This document shows positions 23,276 to 35,043 of a stretch of 64,000 nt of DNA, piece after piece. The stretch is from Metridium senile. Taxonomy: Eukaryota; Cnidaria; Anthozoa; Actiniaria; Metridiidae. The DNA lies in NCBI GenBank assembly GCA_949775045.1, contig OX459097.1, forward strand, positions 20,557,668-20,621,667. The letters run 5' to 3'. Positions within the stretch are counted from its first letter, which is position 1. Every line of letters begins with the position of its first letter. Position numbers and translations under genes: made by a program. The notes beneath the pieces are model-generated. The model was not told the DNA's origin, made no database searches, and saw nothing but the letters and a program-made list of their open reading frames with translations.

Positions 23276-25225
23276 GGAATGACCAGGTTCTCAACTATAT
23301 TTTCATTGATTCTAGTTTCAGTTATTGCAATAATTTAATTTCTGGTTTCTTATTTAAACAACATAATAAATCATGTAAAGAGTGTATATTTTTGGTAGGC
23401 TTCTAATATTACATATTAACTTTTATGATAGATTGTAAGTTTTATAGTCTTGTAAAGCTTTCAAAACTACATATGCTGGTCTAGCCTGTCTCAAAGTCGT
23501 TTTCAAGTTTTTTTTTCCGTTTTGGATCTCTCGTATAACGGACTTTTCTAACCTGCAGCGCACCAAATCATTAGCGACCTATATTTGTAAACTGAACTAC
23601 GAGCTACTCGGGCTATCAAGATGAAGGACGTCCAGCTAAGCTTGGCGTAAAACAAATCAGAGAGAATGGATTGAATGGACAAACTAGGCACTTCGTCGCT
23701 GGCCATGTTTCGCTTCGCTCTACGTCTGAATTTCGGCTTCACCGAAATAAATAGTATCTCTAAAGAGTAGTCGACTTGTAGAAAGTCTAATGCTGGTCAA
23801 GTTTCATATTTTGTAAGTCCTTTTGTTGCGACCTTATGGGCGAACAAACATGAAACGTTTTTGTGCCCCAGCGAACGAGGCAAACAACATCAAACTTAGG
23901 CGATTGACAATAAAAAAATGTAAAAAAACCCAGTTCACCGAAGCTATAAATGATTTTTGTTCTCCTTCTTGTTAACTATAAGATTTTCCTTTCAAAATAG
24001 ATAAAAAATAATGACAAAAAGCTGTATTTAAGGGAATTGAAACCATAATAACTTACAGTGAATTTGAAATCCTTGGTAGCCATCTTGAATTAAGCAGAAA
24101 GAGGTTGAAATCACGTGATCCAAATTATTTATTCACACGTCGTTTGTGCATGATCGACCTAAGATTTTCAATTAATATCAAAATCTTTATCAATTTATAT
24201 TTTCGTCTCTACTGTTTCTTTAACACTGATACTCTATTTAAGAAATATAAGTTCAAGTTGGATATTGGTAAAAAAAAAACTAAAAAATCTATAAAATCAC
24301 GAGTCTTTTTTGTTGCTGATTAAAATTGCAATTCTCAAAATGTGCCAAAAGAACCAATGAAATTCATTATACCATTAAGACCACACAATTGATGACGATA
24401 TGTTACTATTTTGATACGGGTTCCTATATTGCTAACAAAAAGAACGAATTATACATTTAAAACCGTCAATACATAGTTCAGCTGGTTAACCTGTGTGCCA
24501 AAAACATAAATCTTTAATTTATTATTACATGAGCCTGACATAGAAACAGTAATTCAAACGAGTTTGGGTAGCAATTGAGTCTTAAAAGTCGAAGCGAGCG
24601 ACAAAATGCCATGCTGAAAACAAGCTTGGATTTCAATCGAGTGTTACATTCAACGTCCAACTCACAGTTTAGTCTAAGATAGCGGTGACATATTTAAAAA
24701 AAACATGTCTTTCATGATAAAATAGAGCATGTATTTACAGCCAATCAGAGCGCCCGTTATAACTTAGCTTCATCATAACATATAATTACTGAAACTTTGA
24801 AAACAGAAAAGAACCTGAACTCGCAAAAAAAAATTAGTGACGTTATTAATGCAGCAAAATATACAAAAATGCAAACGATGAATTAAAAATATGACTTAAA
24901 ATCTCCGTGTTTAAAAAAATAGTATAACAGATATAAAAAATAATAGCCTGTAATATGTATGTATAATTATCATATAGAATCAGGTGCTAGTATGGTTATT
25001 AACGATATTACAAAAAAATCACACATACTGGTAATTGTTTTTGGACTTAAACATCAAGGTATTTTTTTAAGGCTTTTTATTTTTTCACCTTTTTTTACTC
25101 GAAATTACATATTTCATAAAATTAATATTTTTTTATATTACTTTATCACAAATTCTCTATTCACTTCTTACCAAATAATCAGATGTCCAGTGTAAAGTTC
25201 AAGTAACAAAAAAATACATAAAGAA
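23276..25225. other. No supported gene; contains a dispersed repeat copy
   Basis: AT-rich noncoding DNA. 23965-24090 is the second copy of the repeat at 6845-6975. No intact ORF or clear terminal repeats. Confidence 0.4.
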
Positions 25226-25229
25226 GATA

Positions 25230-26940
25230 ATGTTCAGGATGGTGATGACAAAATTGATGATTATGTCGCGCCTTAAAGATCCGAAAATATTTTCTGGAGA
25301 AGCTCTTGGCCATGTTGATAGTGCTATCACTAAACTAGCAAGCGTTTTTAGCAGGCTGTCTACACTGTTGTTGATTGACTATAATGCAGATAGTGTAATT
25401 GATGATGGCAATGACAGTAATGACAATCTGAAGGTTACTTAATAGTGCCAAAGACATACATTGAAATTGCCAATTGCTTTCTTTCTCTATTCAAAATATT
25501 ATAAAGGTCTATTTTGCTGGGATGATGTTATTCACTTTAACAATGTTATTTACTGTTTATGTGTAAATAAATCGAATGTGTTTACAAGGAATCCGTGGCT
25601 CAATATACATCTCCAGTTTAATTAAAATCTTAAGGTCTAACTATCTCTTCCTAATTCATGAATTGCCAGACAAATTGCAAGCTTAAAAAGAAGAGAAAAG
25701 TAAAATTTATAAAACACAATGACACAGTCACAGTAAAGGCTAGGCAAAAGATGTATACATATTTTTAGCAACCTAATAGCAGACAAGGAAAGGCATCTAA
25801 ACTTGGACCATTGCTACAACAGAATGGTGGAACAAAACATGCGTCTAGTGATTTCCAAATACATAAAGAAGAAGAGTTGAGAGTAAATGCAAGTGCATTA
25901 TAATCTTAGCCTAAGTTCTATCTTAAGGCAATGCAGCACCTTAACGATTTGAAAAATATTTTCTGGTGAAGGTTTTGGCCATTTTGAGAGTGCTATCACT
26001 AGACTTGCAAGCCTTTTTAGCAGACTGTCTACACTGTTGTTGATGAAGATAAAGAAGATACTATCCTGATAGTGATCGTGATGTTCTCAATAGTGATGTC
26101 AACAATGATGATAGTGTTGATAACAATAATAGAGTTGATGACTATAATGCAGATAGTGTCATTGAAAGGTCTATTTTGCTGGGATGATGCTATTCACTTT
26201 AACAATGTTATATACTCTATACGTGTATAGTAAAATGGTTTAACTATATGTCTCTAATTGAGAATGAAATGCAAGCTTAAAAAGATTGAAAAGCAAATTT
26301 TAAGGAAAAAAGTCAGATTTAAGGCTATACAAGAAATGTATACAAGTTTTGAGACCTCTATAGCATATATTGGTCCATCGCTACAACAGAAATGTGTCCA
26401 TGAGTCCAGTTATTTCCAAATTCATAAAGAAGAAGAGTTGAGTGTACATGCAAGTGCATCATAATCTTAAACCTAAGTTTTATCTTAAGACATAATGCAG
26501 CACCTTAAAGATCTAAAAATATTTTCTGGGGAAGCTCTTGGTCATGCTGAGAGTGATATCACTAGATTTGCAAGCCTTTTTAGCAAACTGTTGATAAAGG
26601 TAAATCATAAATTGTCCAGTATGGTGAAGGTGATTTGTTCTCATAGTGATGTCAGCAATAGTGACAGTGTTGACTACAATGATAGAGATGATGACTGTAA
26701 TGCAGAAAGTGTCATTGATGATGCAAATGACAGTAATGACATTGAAATTGCCAATTGCTTTCTGCCTCTCTTCAAAACATAAAGATCCTTTTTTTTTGAG
26801 ATGATGTTATCCAATCACTTTACCAATGTTATTATCTATAAAAAAGAAATTGAATCGAAAGTGTTCACAACAAATGTTTGGCTCAATATACATCTCGAGT
26901 TTAATTAAAATTATCTAAATATCTCTTTCTAATTGAGGGA
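25230..26940 (+). repeat. Three tandem copies of a coding-like unit, decayed
   Basis: Landmark TTTCTGG(A/T/G)GA recurs at about 25291, 25960 and 26523, and a CAAGCTTAAAAAGA landmark at about 25679 and 26271, giving units of roughly 560-670 bp. Each unit carries LKD.KIFSGEALGH and ITKLAS(V/L)F-like residues followed by an Asp/Ser/Asn-rich stretch (e.g. 26495-26782) and, in two units, a basic KCKLKKIEKQ... segment (e.g. 26258-26464). Frames are broken in the middle unit. Reads like tandem duplication of part of a gene or a retrocopy. Family not recognised. Confidence 0.55.
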
Positions 26941-28383
26941 ACACTTGTTTTTAAACAACCTGTATTAATTTAGAAGTGGTCACTTGTTGGGTCTGGATTT
27001 TATGTCTCTGTTGTAAATGTGACAAGAAGAGCAGTGATTCTCCCTTTAGTAAAGTGGCACTAGTGTTAACGATGTTGAAATGTTGAAATGTTGGACACTT
27101 TTGTTGAACGCATTTGACATGCCAGAAAACCGCTTCAAAGGGAAGACTTTACTTTACTTTAATAAGCTACCTATCATTTTAGAAGTGGCCATTTGTTTGG
27201 CCTGGACTCTTTGCCAATGTTTTATAACATAATTCAGAAATGTTGTTTGATTGTTGAATGTGACAAGAAACACTGTGCTTCTCTCGTAACATAACTGTTA
27301 ATGATTCTGAAAAGTCCCAGCTCAGCTGAAGAGATAGAATCTCATTGTTCTATATAAATAAATATATTATATATAAATATTTACCTTCTCTTCTTCATTC
27401 ACATTGCTTGCGTGGTCTTCAAAATTCTGCGAAAAAAGATATCATAAATTAGTTGTCGTCCCGCAAATTTATCAGCCTAAAACTGTCCCTTGATAATTGG
27501 AAATATATGTAAAATGAGACTTATTTTTGAAATAAAAATCATTTCCTCAAATTGCGAAAGTGCAAAAAAAACGACAAACTAGAATGCACTGGGATTTTTA
27601 GCTTAAACATCGTGGCCGAGATCTAGATGCCGTCGAAGAATTTTTCGTTCAACAGTCGGTTTCCAAACCATGAAAACACACGTAAATGGCAAAATAATAC
27701 TTAAAAAGTATTGGGTACGTTCAAATAGTAAGACAAACGATGACATACTTCCTTCAAATTGTCCATCGTTGGTGTAATTGAGAAGTAACGAGGTTTTCGA
27801 AGATGACGAAGATGACGAAGAAACGAAGAGACAAATATGTTTTTCAAAATTTCCTAATATCAACCGCTGAGCTGCAATAACGCAGACGCATAAAACATGG
27901 GATCGAAGCTTAGTCTTACCACAATCTTTCTATCTATTGTATTGTATGTGATTTGTGTTTGTTTTATTGACGGTGTGATAGCGGCAACATTTTAAGGAAA
28001 AAAAACTTCCCTTATGTCTAAGTTTTAACTTTTTAAAACAATTTTTGTTATTGTTTTCTAAAGTCTTGAGATGATTATTAATGCGTGAACATTTTCAAAA
28101 ATTGTTATCAAAACAACTAAATAGATTTGTCCAAACGTTCTTCCAACGTAATTTCCAAGCTTGGTATCACTAGCTGGTTTCCAAGTTTGATATCACTTTA
28201 ATATAATTATAGAATATGAATAGAAGCTACCCACTTCAATTTATTAGTACTTGTAAATAATATCCAGATCGTATTAACATATTGGATTTCTATGAAATGA
28301 GGCTTGAAATAAAATAATTAAGACATAGTTTTATTTACATTGATATAATTCAATCAATGTTACGATCAAAAACCTTATATTTA
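26941..28383. other. Mostly noncoding
   Basis: Apart from the possible microexon, only short ORFs, including an 86-residue minus ORF at 27863-27603 whose Ser run comes from a GAA/GAC-type repeat (27795-27830). Confidence 0.35.
27385..27426 (-). CDS. Possible 14-codon microexon
   Basis: Minus-strand 42 nt between TTTTTTCGCAG and GTAAAT, phase 0 both sides, reading NFEDHASNVNEEEK. Upstream on the same strand, an ATG at about 27763 reads MDNLKE followed by GTATGT, also phase 0, so the two could be the first exons of an acidic protein. There is no third exon I can support. Confidence 0.25.
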
Positions 28384-29802
28384 CAGTGAAAATGTATATC
28401 TAAATATTTGAAAGTCTATACACCATATGCAATAAGGCAATTCCTTACTTAATTAGTAACAGAAGACACAATTGCTTTTATTAGAAAGAGCACATCGAAG
28501 TTAGTGATATTCCAACTTTCAATGTAGTAACATAAACTTATCAAAAGTTACAGCTTTTTTAATTTACAAAGATTTGGCTTAAAATTTGTACTTGGGCCTT
28601 TAGAGCCTCGCTTTCGCGTTGTTGGTACATTTTAAATGCTGATAACTCTGGAATGATTCAATGTATGACAACAGACTTCTACAAACTTACTAATTTAGAC
28701 ATGCTCTTTTTTGTAAGGAAAAAATATTGTTAGAATATTTTATTGTTCATGGTGTTTCGTGTTGCTCGTTTCCAGTCCCTTGCTTTTTTTGCATAGGGCG
28801 TATACTTCCAATCAAAATGGAGTTTTGAAAATTTAACATAAAGTAATTACAGGCAGACAATTGCTCATCATGAATAAATTTCTATAAACTCAAAAGGTTA
28901 ACAATTTTAATAAACTTTATCTTTCTGATTTCGTTGTTTAGAAATTAAGTAAGGTTAAAATCTAAATCTCAATCTGAAACTAAAATTAGATAATTAAAAT
29001 ATTTGCCTTAGCATATTGAATTTGGAAAAATTGTAAACATTAATGCTTCTTTATAAATGTTGTGAATGAAATGAGTGAATACTACTTCTACATTGTATTC
29101 CACAAATGAAATGCATAGTCGGTTTTAAAAACCTGAGTAGATTAAAACTTTAAAAGTTTTGTTCCTACAATTGCTCGCACATTGAAACCTCCAAAGATGT
29201 GCAATCCAATTCAGTCATGGAATACACTAATGATTCTTAACTTTTCTAAAGTAAAGTTTAACATTTAAAATTATTTAAAACAATTGTTATAAGAACTACT
29301 TTTACCTAAAGGTTTTAACAATATAAAAGTTAGATTGCCTTGATTGACACAATTCTTATAGTAAAAACTAAAACTTATCAGACGTTTTTGGCACTACGTA
29401 CCTTAAATTTTCTCATAATAATTTGAGCATACTAAGTCAAAGTATTAATTGAAAAATTGTCAAACTTTTGATTTTCAGAATTTGCGGTTTAGCCCGTAGT
29501 TTGAAATATTCTCAGCACTAATTTTAAGCTTTCTATTACTTTTCTTTACCTTTCTCTTCGTCGCATACTGTGTCGTTTATAGAAAGGTTTTGAGAGAAAG
29601 TTTTGAAACAACATTTCCATTTGCAAAAAAAGCTGATGATTGTAACTAAAGCTCTAAATATCTCACTGATGTAGACCACTGGTCTCTCTAAGCACTGTTT
29701 TGGATTTCAACAGAAAACAAAACCATACCATAAAAGGAGTAACCCATGACGAATTCCATGGAAACGTTAAAAATACAAGAAAAATATTTATAATAGCAAC
29801 AG
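28384..29802. repeat. Tandem duplication, copy 1
   Basis: 28801-29802 is repeated at 29890-30883 with about 95% identity by eye (offset ~1089 bp), and the preceding 28384-28421 segment (GTGAAAATGTATATCTAA...) recurs at 29858-29890. Copy 2 thus looks like the same unit with an internal loss of ~380 bp (28422-28800). No ORF or terminal inverted repeats were seen in the unit. Confidence 0.85.
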
Positions 29803-29852
29803 AGGGGGGTTGCGTTTTTTAAGCAAAATATCTTTTGGGAAAAACTTGTCTA

Positions 29853-30883
29853 TTTAGAGTGAAAATTTATATCTAAATATTTGAAAGTCTATACTTCCAA
29901 TCGAAATGGAGTTTTGAAAATTTAACATAAAGTAATTACAGGCAGACAATTGCTCATCAGGAATAAATTTCTATAAACTCAAAAGGTTAACAATTTTGAT
30001 AAACTTTATCTTTCTGATTTCATTGTTTAGAAATGAAGTTAGGTTAAAATCTAAATATTAATCTGAAATTAAAAATTAATGATTAAAATAATAGCATTAG
30101 CATATTGAATTTGGAAAAATTGTAAACATTAATGCTTCTTTATAAATGTTGAATAGTGAATACTACTTCTACATTGTATTCCACAAATGAAATGCTTGGT
30201 CGGTTTTAAAAACCTGAGTAGATTAAAACTATGAAACTTTTGTTCCTACAATTGCTCACACATCGAAACCTCCAAAGATGTGCAATCCAATTCAGTCATG
30301 GAATACACTAATGAATCTTAACTTTTCTAAAGTAAAGTTTAACATTTAACATTATTTAAAACAATTGTTATAAGAACTACTTTTACCTAAAAGTTTTAAC
30401 AATATAAAAGTTAGATTGCCTTGATGGGCACTATTCTTATAGTAAAAACTAAAACTTATCAGACGTTTTTGGCACTACGTACCTTAGAAATTTTCTCATA
30501 ATAATTTGAGCATACTAAGTCAAAGTATTAATTGAAAAATTGTCAAACTTTTGATTTTCAGAATTTGCGGTTTAGCCTGTAGTTTGAAATATTCTCAGCA
30601 CTAATTTTAAGCATTCTATTACTTTTCTTTACCTTTCTCTTCGTCGCATACTGTGTCGTTTGTTGAAAAGTTTTGAAACAAAGTTTTGAAACGACATTTC
30701 CATTTGCAAAAAAAGCTGATGAGTGTAACTAAAGCTCTAAATATCTCACTGCTGTAGACCACTGGTCTCTCTAAGCACTGTTTTGGATTTCAACAGGAAA
30801 GAAAAGCATACCATAAAAGGAGTAACCCATGACACATTCCATGGAAACGTCAAAAATATAAAAAATATTTATAATAGCAACAG
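29853..30883. repeat. Tandem duplication, copy 2 (internally deleted)
   Basis: See copy 1. Both copies end at the same ...TAATAGCAACAG sequence (29802 and 30883), after which they diverge. Confidence 0.85.
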
Positions 30884-30988
30884 GTGGCGTTTGTTCGTCA
30901 AAAGATGTTTGTAGTAAAACCCGACTAGGATCGCTGTGGTAAATGTTGTGCGTCTGTTCAACAAGAACATTTGCTGAAACGTGATTGA

Positions 30989-31996
30989 GGTGTTTCCCAG
31001 TAGTTTTTTAATGACTATATTTCCAATTTTCATTTAGCGAATTGATCATATTTTTCCTGATCTGATCACTATGTATTTGCACCAGATACAAAGCATAGAT
31101 TGAAGTTTTGATTGATGTCAAGTTCAACAAAATTGGTGTTGCTATGACAACTTAAATTAACGGTAAACAAAGATGGCGGAAATAGGTTGTTATCTAAAAT
31201 ATCTCGCATTTTCGAAGAGCTTCAGAAAAATGACTATATAGGTGATAAACTTCGCATTAATGCGTTATTATTCTGACCAAAGTTAGGATGGTACGTTGAT
31301 TAGGGCGATTTCAAATAAATCGCAAAAAAAATGTTTTTGAAAATTATTCAAAATCGCTCTAATCAAACATTCTAATTAATGTACGATTAACAGTGCATTA
31401 ATGTGACGTTTAATACCTATATATTCATTTTTCTGAAGCCCATCAAAAATGCGAAATATTTTCGAAAAAAACGTATTTCCGCCATCTTTGTTTTATGTTG
31501 CCTTAGTGACTCCAATTGAATTGGCCTTTACCTAAACGAGCAGAGGACTGGGTACTAGTTTGCTAAATTAATCTAATTACAAAATTAATCATAACATTGG
31601 AAAGAGCACATCAAGATATACAAGGTTCCAAAGTTTGGTTAAATTTGGTTGAATACTGGGTTAGAGGCAGTCTTTAAAAACCTTGAAAATTTACAAAGAA
31701 ATATGCTCTCATTTTGTCGCTATTTAACCTAATGTGCCCAATCTTTGAAACCTTGTATATTTCAGTGTGCTCTTTCCTATGATATGCTTAATTTTGTAAT
31801 TAGATTAATTTAGAAAACTAGTACCCAGTCCCCTGCTCGTTTAGGTAAAGGCCAATTGAAATTGACATAAATCATAAATTCCATCTATGATTTGTTTCTG
31901 GTGCAAAATACATATTGATCAGACCTGCGCAAGTTGATCATCTCGCTAAAGGAAAATGGGAAGTGTGGTCGATAAAAAAAACTTCTGGGAAACACC
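30989..31996. mobile_element. Foldback element with TTAA-like flanks, carrying a second foldback
   Basis: Termini GGTGTTTCCCAGTAG and CTTCTGGGAAACACC are inverted copies; left flank TTGA (30985-30988), right flank TTAA (31997-32000). Arms pair over ~330 bp: TGCACCAGATACAAAGCATA against the 31880-31910 region, and CAAAGATGGCGGAAATA (31172-31188) against TATTTCCGCCATCTTTG (~31478-31495). The right arm is interrupted by the element at 31521-31851. After the right TTAA comes GGTATCG..ATTGG, similar to the start of the 8603 element. Confidence 0.75.
31521..31851. mobile_element. Nested foldback MITE with a 9-bp direct repeat at its edges
   Basis: Termini TTGGCCTTTACCTAAACGAG and CTCGTTTAGGTAAAGG form arms of ~115 bp (also AAAGAGCACA / TGTGCTCTTT). 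CCAATTGAA occurs at both borders (31512-31520, 31852-31860); because TTGG/CCAA also belongs to the palindrome, the true target duplication could be shorter. Confidence 0.75.
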
Positions 31997-32324
31997 TTAA
32001 GGTATCGAACATTGGTCACGTGTTGAGGTTATATGCTGTTATTAACCATGCACCATTTGGATGAGTTGTAACAAGGCTAGTCGTGTCAATTCGAACTTTA
32101 TATTTAATTTACTATAGTTGCATTATTTTTATGTTTCTAACTCTTACATGTTACAAAAAAACTAGTTGAAATTAGACTTTGGATGCCTTAGTTTCTCGGC
32201 ACATGGACATCATTTTGCCGTGTATTTGTAGTTATCAACGGCCCCTTATTATTTTGCTTTGGTATACGATTGACCTTTAATAATAAATGTAGCTCCCATT
32301 TCAATCTCGTGATATTAGTCCCGG

Positions 32325-32480
32325 CGTAGTCAATCAAACGTTCGGATGAATCGAACGCAATAAAATTGAATGGAATGATTGGATTCGATTGCATTTGGTA
32401 ATCGAATGAAAGTGGCGAATTGACAAATTGTTTTGAGAAATTCGATTGCAATCGAACATTCGATTGCGTTCGATTCCAAG
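32325..32480. repeat. Cluster of TCGATTGC / GAATCGAA motifs
   Basis: ATTCGATTGC-like 8-10-mers occur about ten times in both orientations in 150 bp, including the perfect palindrome TTCGATTGCAATCGAA at about 32440. Noncoding; may be a small palindromic element. Confidence 0.5.
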
Positions 32481-32760
32481 CAAAACACTATTTGTATTAA
32501 TTTCCAGTTTAAATAAATTTCCAGTTCCATGGATAAAAGCGTTGAAAAGAAACCATCATTGTACTATTGACGATTATAATTCCATCAGAGGAATATTCAA
32601 TTTGACGGAAAAGTTAGATCTTTTTCTAATCAAATCTATCAAAAACGTATTAGCAAAAAATTTGGACTGCCATCAGCTCAACGAAGGTGGAAGTCTATAT
32701 ACATTTTGCAGGAGGGTGATAGCATTGACTGAGCATAGTATTTTCAACCACGATAGATAG
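32446..32760 (+). CDS. Hypothetical ORF, probably spurious
   Basis: 104 codons without a stop, which is long for this base composition, but the upstream third is the TCGATTGC motif cluster and no ATG, splice border or recognisable domain supports it. The central part reads WIKALKRNHHCTIDDYNSIR. Confidence 0.15.
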   Translation: MQSNIRLRSIPSKTLFVLISSLNKFPVPWIKALKRNHHCTIDDYNSIRGIFNLTEKLDLFLIKSIKNVLAKNLDCHQLNEGGSLYTFCRRVIALTEHSIFNHDR

Positions 32761-33436
32761 CAAGCTCAGGTGGTTTCAATACCGACTTTGAATGAACTTT
32801 TTATATGTTAATAAGGATTTAATTAGTTCAAGATTAAGGACAACAACATGTGTTCATTTTCAGCAAGAAATTTGATGAAACAGAAATACACAATTGAAGG
32901 CATAACTATCAAAAAAAATATCATCTACAGAATGGCTAGATCGCGTTCAAAGCGTAAAGGTTTGCAATAAAGCATGTATTTTGCTTGTTCAAAGATGGTG
33001 TGGATGGCTTGAATAAGAGTACCTTCTATCATTTTTCTTCTAGCGCTGTGTGCGTTGGTCACGCAACAAAGGATCTTCCGATTAAAATAAAGGATAGGGT
33101 TTTCCCTGAGACGTCAAGCACGTTCCATTTTTGTGTTTTGATGGTCTAGCCACGAAGTTTCGTTTGATTTGTCCAGCGTAGTATTTTTGCCATTTTTAAA
33201 TGCCTTGGTATAATATTTTTTTTTCCATCCGTTGAATTCCATATATCTACTTCATTATTCAATTTGTTAAAATGACCACAGTGAACTGTGCTGGCTGGGC
33301 CCATAAATCATGTCAGAGATACACTACCTTATTTAGTGGCATAGCCTTGCCTCGTGTAAACCATGACAGTAAACACGTACACTGTGCTGACCAAATCCAC
33401 CAAGAAAGGCACAGTTGTTCTTCATATTTACTGGTA

Positions 33437-33569
33437 CACTGCAAAAATGGCTGAGCATATACAACTCAGTATATTGAGTTAATCATGCATTCAGGATGAC
33501 ACTTAATATTGAAACAACCCAATTGTATAGTGAGTAAACCCAACTCTTTAGTGAGTAAAAGTATTTTGT
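33437..33569. mobile_element. Half copy of the CACTGCAAAAA MITE
   Basis: Starts after TA with CACTGCAAAAATGGCTGAG and follows the left arm of the complete MITE at 62372-62654 through GCATTCAGGATGACACTT and AGTGAGTAAACCCAACTC, then stops. The right arm is missing. Confidence 0.7.
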
Positions 33570-33861
33570 TACTTCTCACCTACAATACCATATATAGTAA
33601 TGGCATTGTTGAGGACAATCGTTTTTTTTGCTGGATATTTATTTCCCATTCTACGTATGTGCAGGAGTTTTTGTTTCAACTTGCACGAATGTTTTTTTTG
33701 TTATTGTTGCTGTGCACGATTTTTCCCCTCTTTTTAATTCTGTGTTCGAATTTTTTTGGGGGATTTGCCAATTTAACCCCTACTCAAAAATCTAATGACC
33801 CACCCCCTCTCCCACCCCCCTTAAGCTAATAGATATAACCTCCACTCCTCAGAAATTACTA

Positions 33862-34340
33862 CACCTTTTGCTGTTCATTAACAGAAAATGGGCATTCATT
33901 TGTACCAATAGTTGTATCAATAACGTGTATTATACTTTCATCAACACCACAAGTAACATCATTAGCGCGCATCAACTTTCAATAACAATATTTGAATATT
34001 CGTGAACATTCATCAGTATTAACGGACAATCAATAGTGCAATTGTACATTCATACGCGTGGAATGTATTTTCTTGTGCGCGCAATTAAAATTCAATAGCA
34101 CGAATTGACAAACAATAGCGTTTATTGACATTCATTTGCCTAAAAGTGAAAAATCATTAGTGCTATTAGCATAGCTATTGACAATCTATAACGCGTTTGG
34201 ACAATTATGAACATCAATGTAACATTGTTTAGTGTGGATTGACAAACATTTGCATGATTCAAATAATCAATAAGAGAAAAGAATCGATCATTAGCGTTAG
34301 TCATTTTTTATTCCTTTAAAGCGGTGTCTCAAAAAAATAT
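33862..34340. repeat. Left long TIR with iterated motif
   Basis: Degenerate copies such as ATCATTAGCGC, CAATCAATAGTGC, ATTCAATAGCAC, CAAACAATAGCG, AATCATTAGTGC, CAATCTATAACGC, CAAACATTTGC recur every ~30-60 bp. Such arrays in long TIRs often serve as transposase binding sites in other elements; here this is inference. Confidence 0.7.
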
Positions 34341-34499
34341 TTAATTGACAGAAAACTGAATATTTATTACAGAACAAGAGACAATTTATGTAATTTATCA
34401 GTGTAAATTCTTTGTGAGAAAAAAGAAAAAACAATACTTGAGAGGATATACAAGAAAAACTTCAACTCACTCACTCGCTTCAGAAACAGAAAAGTTTGT

Positions 34500-35020
34500 A
34501 CAGAATGCCACCAAGAAATCGAGAGAGAGCGTACAGGCAAGTCTGCGGTCAAAGAGTAAGAAATGTGAATATCGTACTCGCTATTTCACCCACAAACGGA
34601 CTTGTTTTCACTCTTCCATTATCGGAGGGATGAACGCTCAAAGGTTTAACGACTTCCTTGCACAAACAGACTCAATCTGGACCCTGATGAAAATGTCATT
34701 TTCATATATGACGGTGCACCAGCCCACCATAATCCAGTCAATCCCGGCGCAAACACTGAGCTAAAAAAATTGCCGCCCTACAGTCCATTCCGTAACATCG
34801 TGGAACAGGCAATACGTTCTTTAAAAGCAGCAATTAAAGTAGAATGATAGAGCAGAAGCAAGAAACCAAGGAATTGCTCTAGGCCATTATCGTACACAGC
34901 TGCTGTTGGAAGCATTGCAACGTAACATTGGAACGATCACTGTGGTCAATGGTTTCGTTTCATGCAGACATATTTACCACGTTGCATCAACAGAGAACAA
35001 ATTCAAGGATAACTTTATCT
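34500..35020 (+). pseudogene. Decayed DDE transposase (Tc1/mariner, DDE_3-like)
   Basis: Pieces in different frames: VCGQRVRNVNIVLAISPTNG (from ~34535), then HSSIIGGMNAQRFNDFLAQ (~34612, other frame), VIFIYDGAPAHHNPV (~34693) and LKKLPPYSPF with NIVEQA and LKAAIK (~34760-34838). YDGAPAHH supplies the second Asp and PYSPF..IVEQ the third acidic position of the DDE_3 fold. The first Asp region and the N-terminal DNA-binding domain are not visible. At least three frameshifts and stops make it nonfunctional. Confidence 0.75.
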
Positions 35021-35043
35021 CTTTGTATTGATTATCGTAATTG

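Noticed and set aside
27603..27863. 86-residue minus ORF with Ser run and hydrophobic stretch
   Set aside because: The Ser run comes from a trinucleotide repeat; no start context, homologous domain or splice support.
34414..34764. 116-residue ORF as a novel protein
   Set aside because: It mixes frames of a decayed transposase; only the HSSIIGGMNAQRFNDFLAQ part is in the true transposase frame.
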